NCBI RefSeq assembly: GCF_010820555.1
Contig: NZ_JAAIKD010000002.1
Coordinates: 124,001 to 188,000, forward strand
Length of the DNA stretch: 64,000 nt
Direction: 5' to 3'
DNA from: Psychroflexus aurantiacus
GTDB taxonomy: Bacteria > Bacteroidota > Bacteroidia > Flavobacteriales > Flavobacteriaceae
Shown here: piece by piece, positions 52,825-61,967 of the stretch
Layout: each line of letters begins with the position of its first letter
Numbering within the stretch: the first letter of the stretch is position 1
Made by a program: the position numbers and the translations under genes
The notes under the pieces: generated by a model
What the model was told of the DNA's origin: nothing
Seen by the model: the letters and a program-made list of their open reading frames with translations, nothing else
The model's database searches: none

Positions 52825-53808
52825 ATGTCAGAAAATATCGAACGTATAAAATGCCTTATTATAGGATCAGGTCCGGCCGGATACACAGCGGCTATTTATG
52901 CTGCGAGAGCAGACATGAAACCAGTGGTTTATACAGGAATGGAACCTGGAGGACAACTTACCACTACAACCGAGGTAGATAATTTTCCGGGTTATCCAGA
53001 AGGCATCGACGGGCCCAAAATGATGGTGGAGCTTCAGCAGCAGGCAGAGCGTTTTGGTACGGATGTTAGAATAGGAATGGTCACCAAAGTTGAACTTTCA
53101 GATCAGGTTGGCGGAATTCATAAAGCCCAAATCGATAATAAAACCTGGGTAGAAGCAAGAACAGTTATCATTTCTACCGGAGCTTCTGCAAAGTACCTGG
53201 GTATACCTAGTGAACAAAAGCTAAGAGGCGGTGGCGTTTCTGCCTGTGCGGTATGTGATGGATTTTTCTATAAAGGTCAGGATGTGGCCATAGTTGGTGG
53301 TGGAGATACCGCCTGTGAAGAAGCTACCTACCTGGCTAATATTTGTACTAAAGTGACTATGCTGGTGAGAAAAGGAGAGATGAAAGCGTCCAAAGCCATG
53401 CAGCATCGCGTGGAAAATACCCCGAATATCGACTTGCGTTACCATTCAGAAGTGGATGAAGTTTTAGGAGATCAAGTGGTAGAAGGTTTAAGAATAGTGA
53501 ATAATAAAACCGGAAAAAAAGATGAGATCAAGATTACCGGTTTATTTATTGCCATCGGACATAAGCCTAATACAGACATCTTTAAGCCTTACCTGGATAT
53601 GGATGATGTAGGGTATATCATCACCAAACCTAAAACAACCAATACCAATTATCCGGGCGTTTTTGCCTGTGGAGATTCTCAGGATAAAGTTTATCGCCAG
53701 GCGATTACCGCAGCCGGGACCGGCTGTATGTCAGCTTTGGATGCCGAGCGTTACCTGGCAAGCCTAGAAACGACCGAACGTTCTGAGCCACAGGCTGTAT
53801 TAAACTGA
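52825..53808 (+). CDS. trxB: Thioredoxin-disulfide reductase
   Basis: 327 aa. FAD motif IIGSGPAGYTAAIYAARA at 13-30, the redox-active CAVC in VSACAVCDGFFYKGQDV, NAD(P)H motif VGGGDTACEEA, and C-terminal GVFACGDSQDKVYRQAITAAGTGCMSALDAERYL. Low-molecular-weight TrxR that reduces thioredoxin with NADPH in the cytoplasm. Its terminator lies inside the 3' end of the convergent aroB. Confidence 0.97.
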   Translation: MSENIERIKCLIIGSGPAGYTAAIYAARADMKPVVYTGMEPGGQLTTTTEVDNFPGYPEGIDGPKMMVELQQQAERFGTDVRIGMVTKVELSDQVGGIHKAQIDNKTWVEARTVIISTGASAKYLGIPSEQKLRGGGVSACAVCDGFFYKGQDVAIVGGGDTACEEATYLANICTKVTMLVRKGEMKASKAMQHRVENTPNIDLRYHSEVDEVLGDQVVEGLRIVNNKTGKKDEIKITGLFIAIGHKPNTDIFKPYLDMDDVGYIITKPKTTNTNYPGVFACGDSQDKVYRQAITAAGTGCMSALDAERYLASLETTERSEPQAVLN

Positions 53809-53823
53809 TTTAAAGCATCAAAA

Positions 53824-54900
53824 TTATTTACTAAGGCTTTTGTAATACGCAAAAGCCTTTTTTATTTGCTCATCGCTCACTTTGCAATTGATTTTAGGTC
53901 GTCCGATGTCTTCTAAAAGCACGAAATTAATGTTCCCTGCAGAATTCTTTTTGTCATGCTTCAAGTAGGTTTTGAGATTTGAAATATCCTCTTCAGAAAA
54001 TTCAACAGGTTTAAAATAGGTGCTGATGATCCGACTTGCCTTATCGCAGGTTTCCTGATCAAACTTAAGGACTTCCACAGAAAGCTTCAGAGCCAGAATC
54101 ATTCCGATAGCTACAGCTTCACCATGCAGTAATTTGGTTTTGGAAGAGGATTCCATATGATAGGATTCTATAGCATGCCCGAGGGTGTGACCAAAGTTGA
54201 GCGCCATTCTTAAGCCTTCTTCATAAGGGTCTTCCTCCGCAATTTTTGTTTTGATCTGAATAGAATCCCGAATCAACTCCGGTAACTTATCGACTTGAAA
54301 CTGAGATAAATCCTCGAAAGCAAAGAAGTCTTCAGCATTGGCGATAAGGCCGTGTTTCAACATCTCCGCCAGTCCGCTTCTCATTTCTTCAGGCGGTAAG
54401 GTAGAGAGGTAACCCACATCGACCAACACCAGTTGAGGGGGGTTAATCACACCGATTTGATTTTTAAGACTATCTAAATTCACCCCGTTTTTTCCGCCAA
54501 TAGCCGCATCGACCATTCCTAAAAGCGTAGTGGGAACGTGAACAAAGTCAATTCCCCGCTTAAAGCAGGAAGCGGCGTACCCCCCAATATCGGTAACAAT
54601 TCCACCCCCCAGACTGATGAGCAGAGATTTCCTGTCGGCGCCGGTTTCAGATAAGGTTTTCCAGATTTCATGACAGGTAGAAATGTTTTTATGCTCTTCT
54701 CCGGGCTCAATTTCAATCCATTCTATTTTAACATCGGCTTCAATGTTTTCTGAAAGAAATCTCGAACAAAAATGTTGTGTATTGGAGTCTACTAAAATAT
54801 AAATGGAAGAATATGAATGGCTCTTTATCAACTGATTGAGTTCTTTGTAGGCTTCTTCCTGAAACGCTATTCTATAGGTCTTCAATTCAATGCTGTTCAT
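53824..54900 (-). CDS. aroB: 3-dehydroquinate synthase
   Basis: 358 aa, full length. NAD-dependent cyclisation of DAHP to 3-dehydroquinate in the shikimate pathway. Seen: EPGEEHKN, GGGIVTDIGGYAASCFKRGIDFVHVPTTLLGMVDAAIGGKNGVN, RSGLAEMLKHGLI, LNFGHTLGHAIES with zinc-binding His, and HGEAVAIGM. The last ten codons overlap a hairpin that serves trxB. Confidence 0.97.
   Translation of the reverse strand: MNSIELKTYRIAFQEEAYKELNQLIKSHSYSSIYILVDSNTQHFCSRFLSENIEADVKIEWIEIEPGEEHKNISTCHEIWKTLSETGADRKSLLISLGGGIVTDIGGYAASCFKRGIDFVHVPTTLLGMVDAAIGGKNGVNLDSLKNQIGVINPPQLVLVDVGYLSTLPPEEMRSGLAEMLKHGLIANAEDFFAFEDLSQFQVDKLPELIRDSIQIKTKIAEEDPYEEGLRMALNFGHTLGHAIESYHMESSSKTKLLHGEAVAIGMILALKLSVEVLKFDQETCDKASRIISTYFKPVEFSEEDISNLKTYLKHDKKNSAGNINFVLLEDIGRPKINCKVSDEQIKKAFAYYKSLSK
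53833..53864 (+). terminator. trxB terminator embedded in the aroB 3' end
   Basis: AAGGCTTTTG (53833-53842), 7-nt loop, CAAAAGCCTT (53850-53859), then a T-run on the plus strand. It lies within the final codons of aroB. Confidence 0.65.
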
Positions 54901-54969
54901 CTTTTAGTCTCTATTGTTAAGATTAATGTAATTGCAAGTAATCAAAAGCTAAAATAAGACATCAATAAC

Positions 54970-54977
54970 TATATTTG
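54970..54977 (+). promoter_or_regulatory. -7 element for the proline dehydrogenase gene
   Basis: TATATTTG, 17 nt before ATG 54995. Confidence 0.5.
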
Positions 54978-54994
54978 GGTACAATTTTTTAACT

Positions 54995-56188
54995 ATGATT
55001 GATACTAAAATATTCAATAATACAAAACATGCTTTTGTGTTGAAATCCGATGAAGACCTTAAACGATCTTTATTTTTGTTTTCAATGATGAACATCCCTT
55101 ATTTTGTTCCGGTGTCTACTGCTGCTACCAACCTAGCGCTCAACCTAAAGCTGCCCATTGAACCCATCGTAAAGGCTACCATCTTCAAGCAATTTTGTGG
55201 AGGCGTAAGTCAGGATGACTGCATGCCTCTGGTCAAACAAATGCGTAAAGAAAACGTTTACAGCGTTTTGGATTATTCTGTAGAAGGCAAGGAAAATGAA
55301 GAAGAATTTGATAAAGCTGCAGATACCAAAATTGAGATCATAAAATACGCTTCGAAGACCGAAGAAATCCCTTTTGCAGTTGCTAAACCTACCGGTTTAG
55401 GCCGCTTTGAAATCTGGGAAAAGGTGACTGCCAATGATATTTTGAATGACGAAGAGCAGGCGGAATGGGATAGTGTAAAAGTTAGGTTTGAAAGGGTTTG
55501 TCAGGCCGCTTATGATCACGACACCAAACTGCTTATCGATGCAGAAGAGACGTGGATGCAGGATGCTGCCGATAACTTTGTTGAAGATATGATGAAAAAA
55601 TTCAACAAGGAAAAGGCTATCATATTCAATACCTTGCAGTGCTATCGCTGGGATAGATTATCCTATGTAAAAGCTATCCATGAAAGAGCCAAAAAAGAAG
55701 GATTCAAGCTTGGTTTTAAAACTGTGCGTGGAGCCTACATGGAAAAAGAGAACAAAAGAGCTAAAAGACACGGTTACCCAACGCCTATTTGTGAAGATAA
55801 AGAAGCTACAGATGTGAATTTTAATGCCGTTATGTGTTATATCATTGACAATATAGATGATATTTCACAATTTATAGGAACTCACAACGAGGTAAGTACT
55901 TATATGGCTTTACAGCTTATGAGTCAAAAAGAGATTTATTTGTCCGACGATAGAATATGGTTCGGTCAACTCTATGGTATGAGTGATCATATCAGTTTCA
56001 ACCTGGGGAGAATAAACGCCAATGCTATCAAACTTTTACCTTTTGGCCCTATCAAAGACGTTATTCCTTATCTGATCAGAAGAGCTCAAGAAAATTCTTC
56101 GGTTCAAGGCCAGACAGGACGGGAGTTATCCTTATTGAGAGAAGAAAAGCAAAGAAGAGATGGACAATTTGTAAAACGCGTTGAGTAA
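54995..56188 (+). CDS. Proline dehydrogenase, monofunctional
   Basis: 397 aa FAD enzyme oxidising proline to pyrroline-5-carboxylate. Seen: YSVLDYSVEGKE, AVAKPTGLGRFEIWEKV, LLIDAEETWMQDAADNFVEDMM, IIFNTLQCYRWDRL, TVRGAYMEKENKRAK, IGTHNEVSTYMAL and FGQLYGMSDHISFNL near the C-terminus. Length and sequence fit the single-domain Bacteroidota/mitochondrial-like type, without the P5C dehydrogenase half of PutA. 1 bp before the DinB gene, so they are coupled. Confidence 0.93.
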   Translation: MIDTKIFNNTKHAFVLKSDEDLKRSLFLFSMMNIPYFVPVSTAATNLALNLKLPIEPIVKATIFKQFCGGVSQDDCMPLVKQMRKENVYSVLDYSVEGKENEEEFDKAADTKIEIIKYASKTEEIPFAVAKPTGLGRFEIWEKVTANDILNDEEQAEWDSVKVRFERVCQAAYDHDTKLLIDAEETWMQDAADNFVEDMMKKFNKEKAIIFNTLQCYRWDRLSYVKAIHERAKKEGFKLGFKTVRGAYMEKENKRAKRHGYPTPICEDKEATDVNFNAVMCYIIDNIDDISQFIGTHNEVSTYMALQLMSQKEIYLSDDRIWFGQLYGMSDHISFNLGRINANAIKLLPFGPIKDVIPYLIRRAQENSSVQGQTGRELSLLREEKQRRDGQFVKRVE

Positions 56189-56189
56189 T

Positions 56190-56711
56190 ATGAGTACGAA
56201 AAAAGCAGATATTTTATCCAGAGAATTCAAGTCTTACTATGCACTATACCTTGACCGGGTTTCCTCCGGCACCGAACTTTTTGAGGCTCTGAATCAACAA
56301 GACGAACTGATTCAGTTTTTTAAATCTATTCCCAAAGAAAAGCATGATTTTCGGTATGCTCCTGAGAAATGGACCCCAAGGCAGATTCTTCAGCACCTCA
56401 TAGACACCGAGCGAATTTTTATGAATCGGGCGCTGAGGTTTGCAAGAGAAGATTTTACAGAGCTACCTGGTTACGATGAAAATTATTATGCGGAGCATTG
56501 CTTGTCCAACAAGCGTTCTGTTGAAGATATGCTTGAAGAATATAAAGTGGTAAGGCAAGCAAGCATTCATCTTTATAAAAGTTTTGATGAGCGCGTATTA
56601 CTCAATGTAGGCATCGCCAGTGGAGGTCCGTTTTCTGTCAGAGTGATTCCTTTTATCCTTTGCGGACATCAAAAACACCACATCCATATCATCAAAGAGC
56701 GTTACCTTTAA
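56190..56711 (+). CDS. DinB-family protein
   Basis: 173 aa from ATG 56190 (an in-frame TTG at 56181 overlaps the previous gene and is less likely). Four-helix DinB/YfiT fold: WTPRQILQHLIDTERIFMNRALRFARED, and C-terminal CGHQKHHIHIIKERYL supply the conserved metal-binding His residues. Many members are thiol-dependent transferases or have unknown roles. In an operon after proline dehydrogenase and before xseA. Confidence 0.88.
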   Translation: MSTKKADILSREFKSYYALYLDRVSSGTELFEALNQQDELIQFFKSIPKEKHDFRYAPEKWTPRQILQHLIDTERIFMNRALRFAREDFTELPGYDENYYAEHCLSNKRSVEDMLEEYKVVRQASIHLYKSFDERVLLNVGIASGGPFSVRVIPFILCGHQKHHIHIIKERYL

Positions 56712-56720
56712 AACTTAAAA

Positions 56721-58121
56721 ATGCCATCCACCAGTACCACTTCTGTATTTACACTTTTGGATATCGGCAGAAGTTTGCAAAGGATGATTTCCACGCATTA
56801 CAACAAGCCGTACTGGATCAAAACCGAAATCGCAAAACTCAACGCGTATACCAAAAGCGGTCATTGTTACCCCGACCTGGTTGAAAAACAGAATGGTCAG
56901 GTCCTGGCCCAGATGCGCGCCACCATTTGGTCAGACACCTTCAAAACAATTTCCAGGCAGTTTGAAGAAACAACCAAAAAGCCCATTTCTGAAGGCATGA
57001 CCGTCTTGTTACTTGCCAAAGTGAATTACCATCCCAGCTACGGATTTTCCTTAAATATTCTGGACATTGATGCCGGCTTTACGCTTGGTGAGATGGCCAA
57101 AGAAAAACTGGAAAGCCTGAAGCGCCTGAAGGCAGAGGGTATTTTCGACTTGAATAAATCACTGGTCTTTCCTCAAATCCCTCAGCGCATTGCCGTTATT
57201 TCGGTTAACACCAGCAAAGGTTACCAGGATTTTATGAACATCATTTCCCAAAGTCGATCTCCATTCCATTTCAAAATAGAGTTATTTCCAGCCTTGTTGC
57301 AGGGAGATAAAGCCATAACGTCCATTGCAGAAGCTTTGGAAAATATTAAAACCAGGAAGAAGGAATTCGACGTGGTTACCATCATTAGAGGAGGAGGAGG
57401 AGATGTTGGTCTGAGCTGTTACGATAGTTTTGCGCTGGCTTCCAAGGTCGCACGGTTTCCCCTGCCAGTTATTTCAGGAATTGGACATTCTACCAACGAA
57501 ACTTTAGTGGAAATGGTCACTTTTGCCAATAAAATCACGCCTACCGATGTGGCATACTTCTTTATCAGCATATTTCAGGAGCGCTGGGAGGAACTTCAAA
57601 ATCTGCATTCAAAATTGACGAGTTCCGTAACATTTAAACTAAAAGAAGAGCAGCAAAACCTGAAACATAGTCATCAGGATTTCAAAACCCAGGTAAATGC
57701 TCTGCTTCAAAACCACAATTATCAGCTGAAAGAACAGCGGCAACGCATAAAATCAATGCTGCCCTCTTTAATAAGAAGCGGGTTTGAGCATTTGCAAAAT
57801 TCTGGTCACCGCCTGAGATGGTTAACCCAGCAGCAGGTTCAAAGTCAGAAACTGGACTTGTTTCAGTTATCCAAAACCCTGCAAAAAGAAAGCAAAAGCA
57901 AAATTGAAAATCAACATCAACAGCTCACCTATTTAACATCCACCCTCAGTCTGTTATCGCCAGAGCGTTTACTCAGTCGCGGCTATACATTGAATTTGGT
58001 TAAGGATAAAATTATAAAATCTGCGACAGAACTTAAGCCCGGAGATCGCCTCAAGACGATGTTTAGCGACGGATATGCTGAAAGTGACGTTGTTAAAATT
58101 GAACCCCATGAAAAAAACTGA
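56721..58121 (+). CDS. xseA: Exodeoxyribonuclease VII large subunit
   Basis: 466 aa. N-terminal OB-fold tRNA-anti-like domain (WIKTEIAKLNAYTKSGHCYPDLVEKQNGQVLAQMRATIW), catalytic region with IAVISVNTSKGYQDF, IIRGGGGDVGLSCYDS and ISGIGHSTNETLVEMV, then a long coiled-coil (~residues 290-400) and C-terminal LLSRGYTLNLVKD. Degrades single-stranded DNA with XseB. Overlaps xseB by 14 nt. Confidence 0.95.
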   Translation: MPSTSTTSVFTLLDIGRSLQRMISTHYNKPYWIKTEIAKLNAYTKSGHCYPDLVEKQNGQVLAQMRATIWSDTFKTISRQFEETTKKPISEGMTVLLLAKVNYHPSYGFSLNILDIDAGFTLGEMAKEKLESLKRLKAEGIFDLNKSLVFPQIPQRIAVISVNTSKGYQDFMNIISQSRSPFHFKIELFPALLQGDKAITSIAEALENIKTRKKEFDVVTIIRGGGGDVGLSCYDSFALASKVARFPLPVISGIGHSTNETLVEMVTFANKITPTDVAYFFISIFQERWEELQNLHSKLTSSVTFKLKEEQQNLKHSHQDFKTQVNALLQNHNYQLKEQRQRIKSMLPSLIRSGFEHLQNSGHRLRWLTQQQVQSQKLDLFQLSKTLQKESKSKIENQHQQLTYLTSTLSLLSPERLLSRGYTLNLVKDKIIKSATELKPGDRLKTMFSDGYAESDVVKIEPHEKN

Positions 58122-58326
58122 AAGCTACGAAAGCGCCCTCCAAGAGCTAAAGACCATCGTGTCTGACATAGAAAACGATTCGGTTTCTGTAGATGAACTC
58201 ACCAAAAAAGTGAAACGGGCTTCAGAATTGATCAAAAGCTGTAAAAGCATTTTAACCAAAACTGAAACGGAGGTCAATTCTGCTTTAGATGATATGGCAG
58301 ACCTTAGCGAAGAAAAGCAATCTTAA
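58108..58326 (+). CDS. xseB: Exodeoxyribonuclease VII small subunit
   Basis: 72 aa from ATG 58108 (MKKTESYESALQELKTIVSD). The frame is open to 58075, but the family starts at this ESYE.AL.EL motif. Two helices typical of XseB (VDELTKKVKRASELIKSCKSIL). Overlaps the xseA stop, and the kdsA stop by 4 bp on the other strand. Confidence 0.92.
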   Translation: MKKTESYESALQELKTIVSDIENDSVSVDELTKKVKRASELIKSCKSILTKTETEVNSALDDMADLSEEKQS

Positions 58327-59141
58327 AACTGATTGATGGTTTTTCTGATGTTTACCAACCGCGTCAAAAGGCCTTCCAGCAAGTCCAGGTCCAGCATATT
58401 TGCGGCATCGCTTTTAGCCTCTCTGGGGTTGAAGTGAGTTTCTATAAATAAACCATCCACATGATTGACAATCCCAGCTCTGGCAATAGTTTCTATCATT
58501 TCTGGTCGACCACCAGTCACACCTGAAGATTGATTGGGCTGTTGTAAAGAATGCGTTACATCGAGCACCGTAGACGCATAACGTCTCATCGTAGGAATGC
58601 CTCTGAAATCCACAATCAAATCCTGGTATCCAAACATGGTTCCACGATCTGTGATCATCACCTTGTCGTTACCTGAATCTTTTATCTTTTGAGCGGCGTG
58701 CTGCATGCTCTCGGGACTCATAAACTGTCCTTTTTTAAGATTGACCACCTTTCCTGTTTCGGCCGCAGCCACGAGTAAATCGGTTTGTCTTACCAGGAAT
58801 GCAGGGATTTGAAGCACATCCACATAAGCAGCAGCCAATGCAGCATCGCTTTCCTGATGAATATCCGTAACCGTTGGGACGTCGAAGGTATCACTTACTT
58901 TCTTGAGTATGTTCAATGCTTTTTCATCACCTATTCCTGTAAAACTATCAATTCTACTTCGGTTCGCTTTTTTGAAGGAACCTTTAAACACGAAAGGGAT
59001 TTCGAGTTTATCTGTGATTTTCACAATGCGCTCTGCAATCTTTAAAGCCATTTCTTCACCTTCAATGGCACAGGGACCAGCCAGGAGAAAGAAATTGGAA
59101 GAATCTGTATGTTTAAGTTTTGGAATATGTTTTAAATCCAT
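58323..59141 (-). CDS. kdsA: 3-deoxy-8-phosphooctulonate synthase
   Basis: 272 aa from ATG 59141 (MDLKHIPKLKHTDS). An ATG at 59201 in the same frame lies upstream of the -7 element. It joins phosphoenolpyruvate and arabinose-5-phosphate to make KDO-8-P for lipopolysaccharide. Seen: LLAGPCAIEGEEMA, FKGSFKKANRSRIDSFTG, DIHQESDAA, KKGQFMSPESM and MITDRGTMFGYQDLIVDFRGI. Cys in AGPCAIE, where E. coli KdsA has Asn, points to the metal-dependent class. Confidence 0.93.
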   Translation of the reverse strand: MDLKHIPKLKHTDSSNFFLLAGPCAIEGEEMALKIAERIVKITDKLEIPFVFKGSFKKANRSRIDSFTGIGDEKALNILKKVSDTFDVPTVTDIHQESDAALAAAYVDVLQIPAFLVRQTDLLVAAAETGKVVNLKKGQFMSPESMQHAAQKIKDSGNDKVMITDRGTMFGYQDLIVDFRGIPTMRRYASTVLDVTHSLQQPNQSSGVTGGRPEMIETIARAGIVNHVDGLFIETHFNPREAKSDAANMLDLDLLEGLLTRLVNIRKTINQF

Positions 59142-59156
59142 TTCGAATTTTTTTTT

Positions 59157-59164
59157 CAAAGATA
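59157..59164 (-). promoter_or_regulatory. -7 element for kdsA
   Basis: Minus strand TATCTTTG at 59164-59157, 15 nt before ATG 59141. It supports that start. Confidence 0.45.
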
Positions 59165-59274
59165 AGGATTTCAAAGCGCTTATTCTAAGCGTATTTTTCA
59201 AGAGTATAGAATTTTCAAATACTTATTTCCTTATCTTTAAGTTTTAAATCAAAAATTTTAAAACAGATATCAAT

Positions 59275-60117
59275 ATGAAAACAATTTTAACTACACTGGC
59301 ACTAGCGATTTCAGTTTTTACTTATGCACAGGTAGAAACTCCACAGCCTAGTCCTAATTCAACCCTCATGCAAGTCGTTGGACTCTCAGAAGTAAGTGTG
59401 GCTTACTCAAGACCCTCCGCAAACGGCAGAACTATCTTTGGAGACCTTGTTCCCTATGATAAACTCTGGAGAACCGGAGCTAATGAAAACACCATCATCA
59501 CCTTTTCTGATGATGTGGAAGTGGGGGGACAACTGCTTTCAGCAGGAAGTTATTCCATTTACACTATTCCCAATCCAGAAAGCTGGGACGTTTTTTTCTA
59601 TGAAGAAACACAAAACTGGGGGTTGCCAAAACTCTGGAATGAAGATAGTGTGGCAGCCATGGCGAATGTTCCTGTAAAGGAGTTAAATCACTATGTGGAA
59701 ACCTTTACGATTGGCTTTGATAATATCAATATGGACAAAGCTCATCTAAAAATGGCCTGGGCCAACGCAATGGTAGAAGTGCCTATTGAATTCCCAACCG
59801 ATGTTTTGGTCATGGAAAATATCAAGACCGTGATGACAGGACCAACCGCGACAGATTATTTTAGTTCTGCAGTCTACTATCTGAATGCGGGTAAAGACCT
59901 TGATCAGGCTGAAGAGTGGATGGAAAAAGCAATGGCCATGTCTGAAAACAAACCTTACTGGATGCTAAGACAGCAAGCTTTGATTTATGCTGCCAACGGT
60001 AAAACAGACAAAGCTATTGAGACGGCAGAAGCCTCTTTAGCAGCTGCAAAAAAAGCAGGGAATGCAGATTACGTCAAAATGAATGAAGATTCCCTACAGG
60101 AATGGAAGACTATGTAA
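59275..60117 (+). CDS. DUF2911 secreted protein
   Basis: 280 aa. Signal peptide MKTILTTLALAISVFTYAQ. The DUF2911 region (VAYSRPSANGRTIFGDLVPYDKLWRTGANENT, LLSAGSYSIYTIP, WDVFFYEETQNWG) covers ~30-175. The C-terminal ~90 residues are TPR-like (YYLNAGKDLDQAEEWMEKAMAM, ALIYAANGKTDKAIETAEASL). Function unknown; frequent in Bacteroidota. Confidence 0.9.
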   Translation: MKTILTTLALAISVFTYAQVETPQPSPNSTLMQVVGLSEVSVAYSRPSANGRTIFGDLVPYDKLWRTGANENTIITFSDDVEVGGQLLSAGSYSIYTIPNPESWDVFFYEETQNWGLPKLWNEDSVAAMANVPVKELNHYVETFTIGFDNINMDKAHLKMAWANAMVEVPIEFPTDVLVMENIKTVMTGPTATDYFSSAVYYLNAGKDLDQAEEWMEKAMAMSENKPYWMLRQQALIYAANGKTDKAIETAEASLAAAKKAGNADYVKMNEDSLQEWKTM

Positions 60118-60142
60118 ATTAAAAAACATTTACTTTTTCTTA

Positions 60143-60172
60143 ACCGGCTCCCTTTATGGAGTCGGTTTTTTT
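60143..60172. terminator. Terminator between the DUF2911 and symporter genes
   Basis: ACCGGCTCC (60143-60151) pairs with GGAGTCGGT (60158-60166) with one G-U pair, 6-nt loop, then a T-run on the plus strand. The right flank overlaps the last codons of the convergent symporter gene. Confidence 0.7.
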
Positions 60173-61839
60173 GTGAAAAACTGTATCAGAATCGCTATGC
60201 CGATCACGAGGGCACAACCGAATAAATTGAGCCATAAATACGGCATCCAGTCTTCAGAATAGCCGATAATGACAACAATTTGCGTCGCAATAGCTGCTAT
60301 AAACACCGCCCGACTTTTTACAAATGTGATAAAAAAAGCGAGTAGGAAAATGCCGAGTACATTACCATAAAAAATGGAGCCTATGATGTTGACCAGTTGA
60401 ATTAGGTTATCAAACAAGTTGGCTGTACAGGCAAAAATAATCGCAAAAATCCCCCACATCAGGGTGAATAATTTAGTCGAATTCACATAATGTTTTTCAC
60501 TGACAGCCCCCTTTTTATTCCTTTTGTATAGATCTATGGTGGTGGTGGAAGCCAGGGCATTGAGTTCTGAAGCCGTAGACGACATGGCTGCCGATAAAAT
60601 GACGGCCAGCAATAATCCCACTAAACCTTTGGGTAAATTATTGAGGATGAAATGAATAAAAACGTAGTCTTTATCATTGGTTTCGATCTTTTCATCTACC
60701 ATGGCAATAATGCCTTTTGCCTCTTCTCTTAACTCGAATTCGGTGGAATTGAGCTGAGCCAGTTTTTGTTTTAAGACATCAGGCTCTTTTGAAGCTGAAA
60801 CTTCCTCGGCAAATTGATTGGCCAAAATCTGTTTCTTATCCTGAACGCTTTTGAGCTGATTTTCCAGGGCTTCAAATTCAGAACTGTAAGGGGATTCCAA
60901 TACGGCTTCTTTCGCAGCCGGATTAAAGTTGATAGGCGAGTAGTTGAATTGATAAAACACAAATACCATAACCCCAATAAGCAAAATAAAAAACTGCAGG
61001 GGCACTTTTAAAATGGCATTAAAAATGAGTCCCATCTGACTTTCTCTTAAGCTTTTTCCTGAAAGATACCGTTGCACCTGGCTTTGATCGGTTCCGAAAT
61101 AAGACAAGGCCAAAAAACTACCTCCTATGATTCCACTCCAAATAGTGTAGCGGTTGTCAAAGCTGAATGAGAAATCCAACACATTCAGTTTGTCATTGGC
61201 TCCCGCTATTTTCATGGCTTTGTTAAACGTGATATCCTCAGGCAGGAAGGAAAAAATCAAAACAAAGGTGGTGATTAAGCCTAAAAAGATAACAGCCATT
61301 TGCTGTTTTTGGGTCACATTCACCGCTTTTGTACCTCCTGTAACCGTATAAATGATGACTAAAATTCCGATGATGATATTGAGATAAAACAAATTCCAGC
61401 CTAGAACTGCCGAAAGGATAATGGATGGGGCGTAAATGGTAATGCCCGCAGCCAGACTTCTCTGAATTAAAAACAAACCGGCAGTCAGGCTTCTGGTCTT
61501 TAAATCGAAGCGAGATTCCAGATACTCGTATGCCGTATAAACCTTGAGTCTGTGGTAGATGGGTAAAAAAACCAGGCAGATAATGATGATGGCGATTGGG
61601 AGGCCAAAATAAAACTGAACGAATCCGATTCCATCGTGGAAGGCCTGGCCAGGAGTAGATAAAAAGGTAATGGCGCTAGCCTGGGTAGCCATGACCGACA
61701 ACCCAACAGTCCACCATCGCGATTGGTTTCCCCCTTTTATATAGTCGTTGACATTGGCATTTTTCCTGGACTTTAAAGTACCGTAGATGACGATAAAAGC
61801 AAGTGTGGCAAAAAGAATGATAAAGTCTATCGTCTCCAT
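60154..61839 (-). CDS. Sodium:solute symporter (SSS family)
   Basis: 561 aa, about 13 hydrophobic helices with the SSS core: NQSRWWTVGLSVMATQASAITFLSTPGQAFHDGIGFVQFYFG (TM1-2), YLESRFDLKTRSLTAGLFLIQR, TDQSQVQRYLSGKSLRESQMG and MSSTASELNALASTTTIDLYKR. A charged soluble loop with coiled-coil character (~residues 315-380) interrupts the helices. Substrate unknown. Third gene of an operon after the PIG-L deacetylase and a 37-aa membrane protein, so a deacetylated sugar or amino sugar is one guess. Confidence 0.9.
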   Translation of the reverse strand: METIDFIILFATLAFIVIYGTLKSRKNANVNDYIKGGNQSRWWTVGLSVMATQASAITFLSTPGQAFHDGIGFVQFYFGLPIAIIIICLVFLPIYHRLKVYTAYEYLESRFDLKTRSLTAGLFLIQRSLAAGITIYAPSIILSAVLGWNLFYLNIIIGILVIIYTVTGGTKAVNVTQKQQMAVIFLGLITTFVLIFSFLPEDITFNKAMKIAGANDKLNVLDFSFSFDNRYTIWSGIIGGSFLALSYFGTDQSQVQRYLSGKSLRESQMGLIFNAILKVPLQFFILLIGVMVFVFYQFNYSPINFNPAAKEAVLESPYSSEFEALENQLKSVQDKKQILANQFAEEVSASKEPDVLKQKLAQLNSTEFELREEAKGIIAMVDEKIETNDKDYVFIHFILNNLPKGLVGLLLAVILSAAMSSTASELNALASTTTIDLYKRNKKGAVSEKHYVNSTKLFTLMWGIFAIIFACTANLFDNLIQLVNIIGSIFYGNVLGIFLLAFFITFVKSRAVFIAAIATQIVVIIGYSEDWMPYLWLNLFGCALVIGIAILIQFFTKKPTP

Positions 61840-61848
61840 GAATTCGCT

Positions 61849-61962
61849 TTAGTTTTGAAACCAATTCATGAATATATAAAAGCCTAAAATATAAATCGCA
61901 TTACAAATGAGTATCCAGGTGTAAGCAGATTTCCAGACGTATTTTTCAGGCTTTTCAGACAT
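61849..61962 (-). CDS. 37-aa membrane protein, likely symporter partner
   Basis: ATG 61962 to TAA 61851-61849. It starts MSEKPEKYVWKSAYTWILI, then one hydrophobic helix (~14-35), and ends FMNWFQN. It lies 5 bp after the PIG-L stop and 9 bp before the symporter start. Small one- or two-helix subunits next to SSS transporters are known in other bacteria (YjcH with ActP, DUF3311 with MctP), so this may be an analogous subunit. Too short for family naming. Confidence 0.6.
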   Translation of the reverse strand: MSEKPEKYVWKSAYTWILICNAIYILGFYIFMNWFQN

Positions 61963-61967
61963 ATTAT

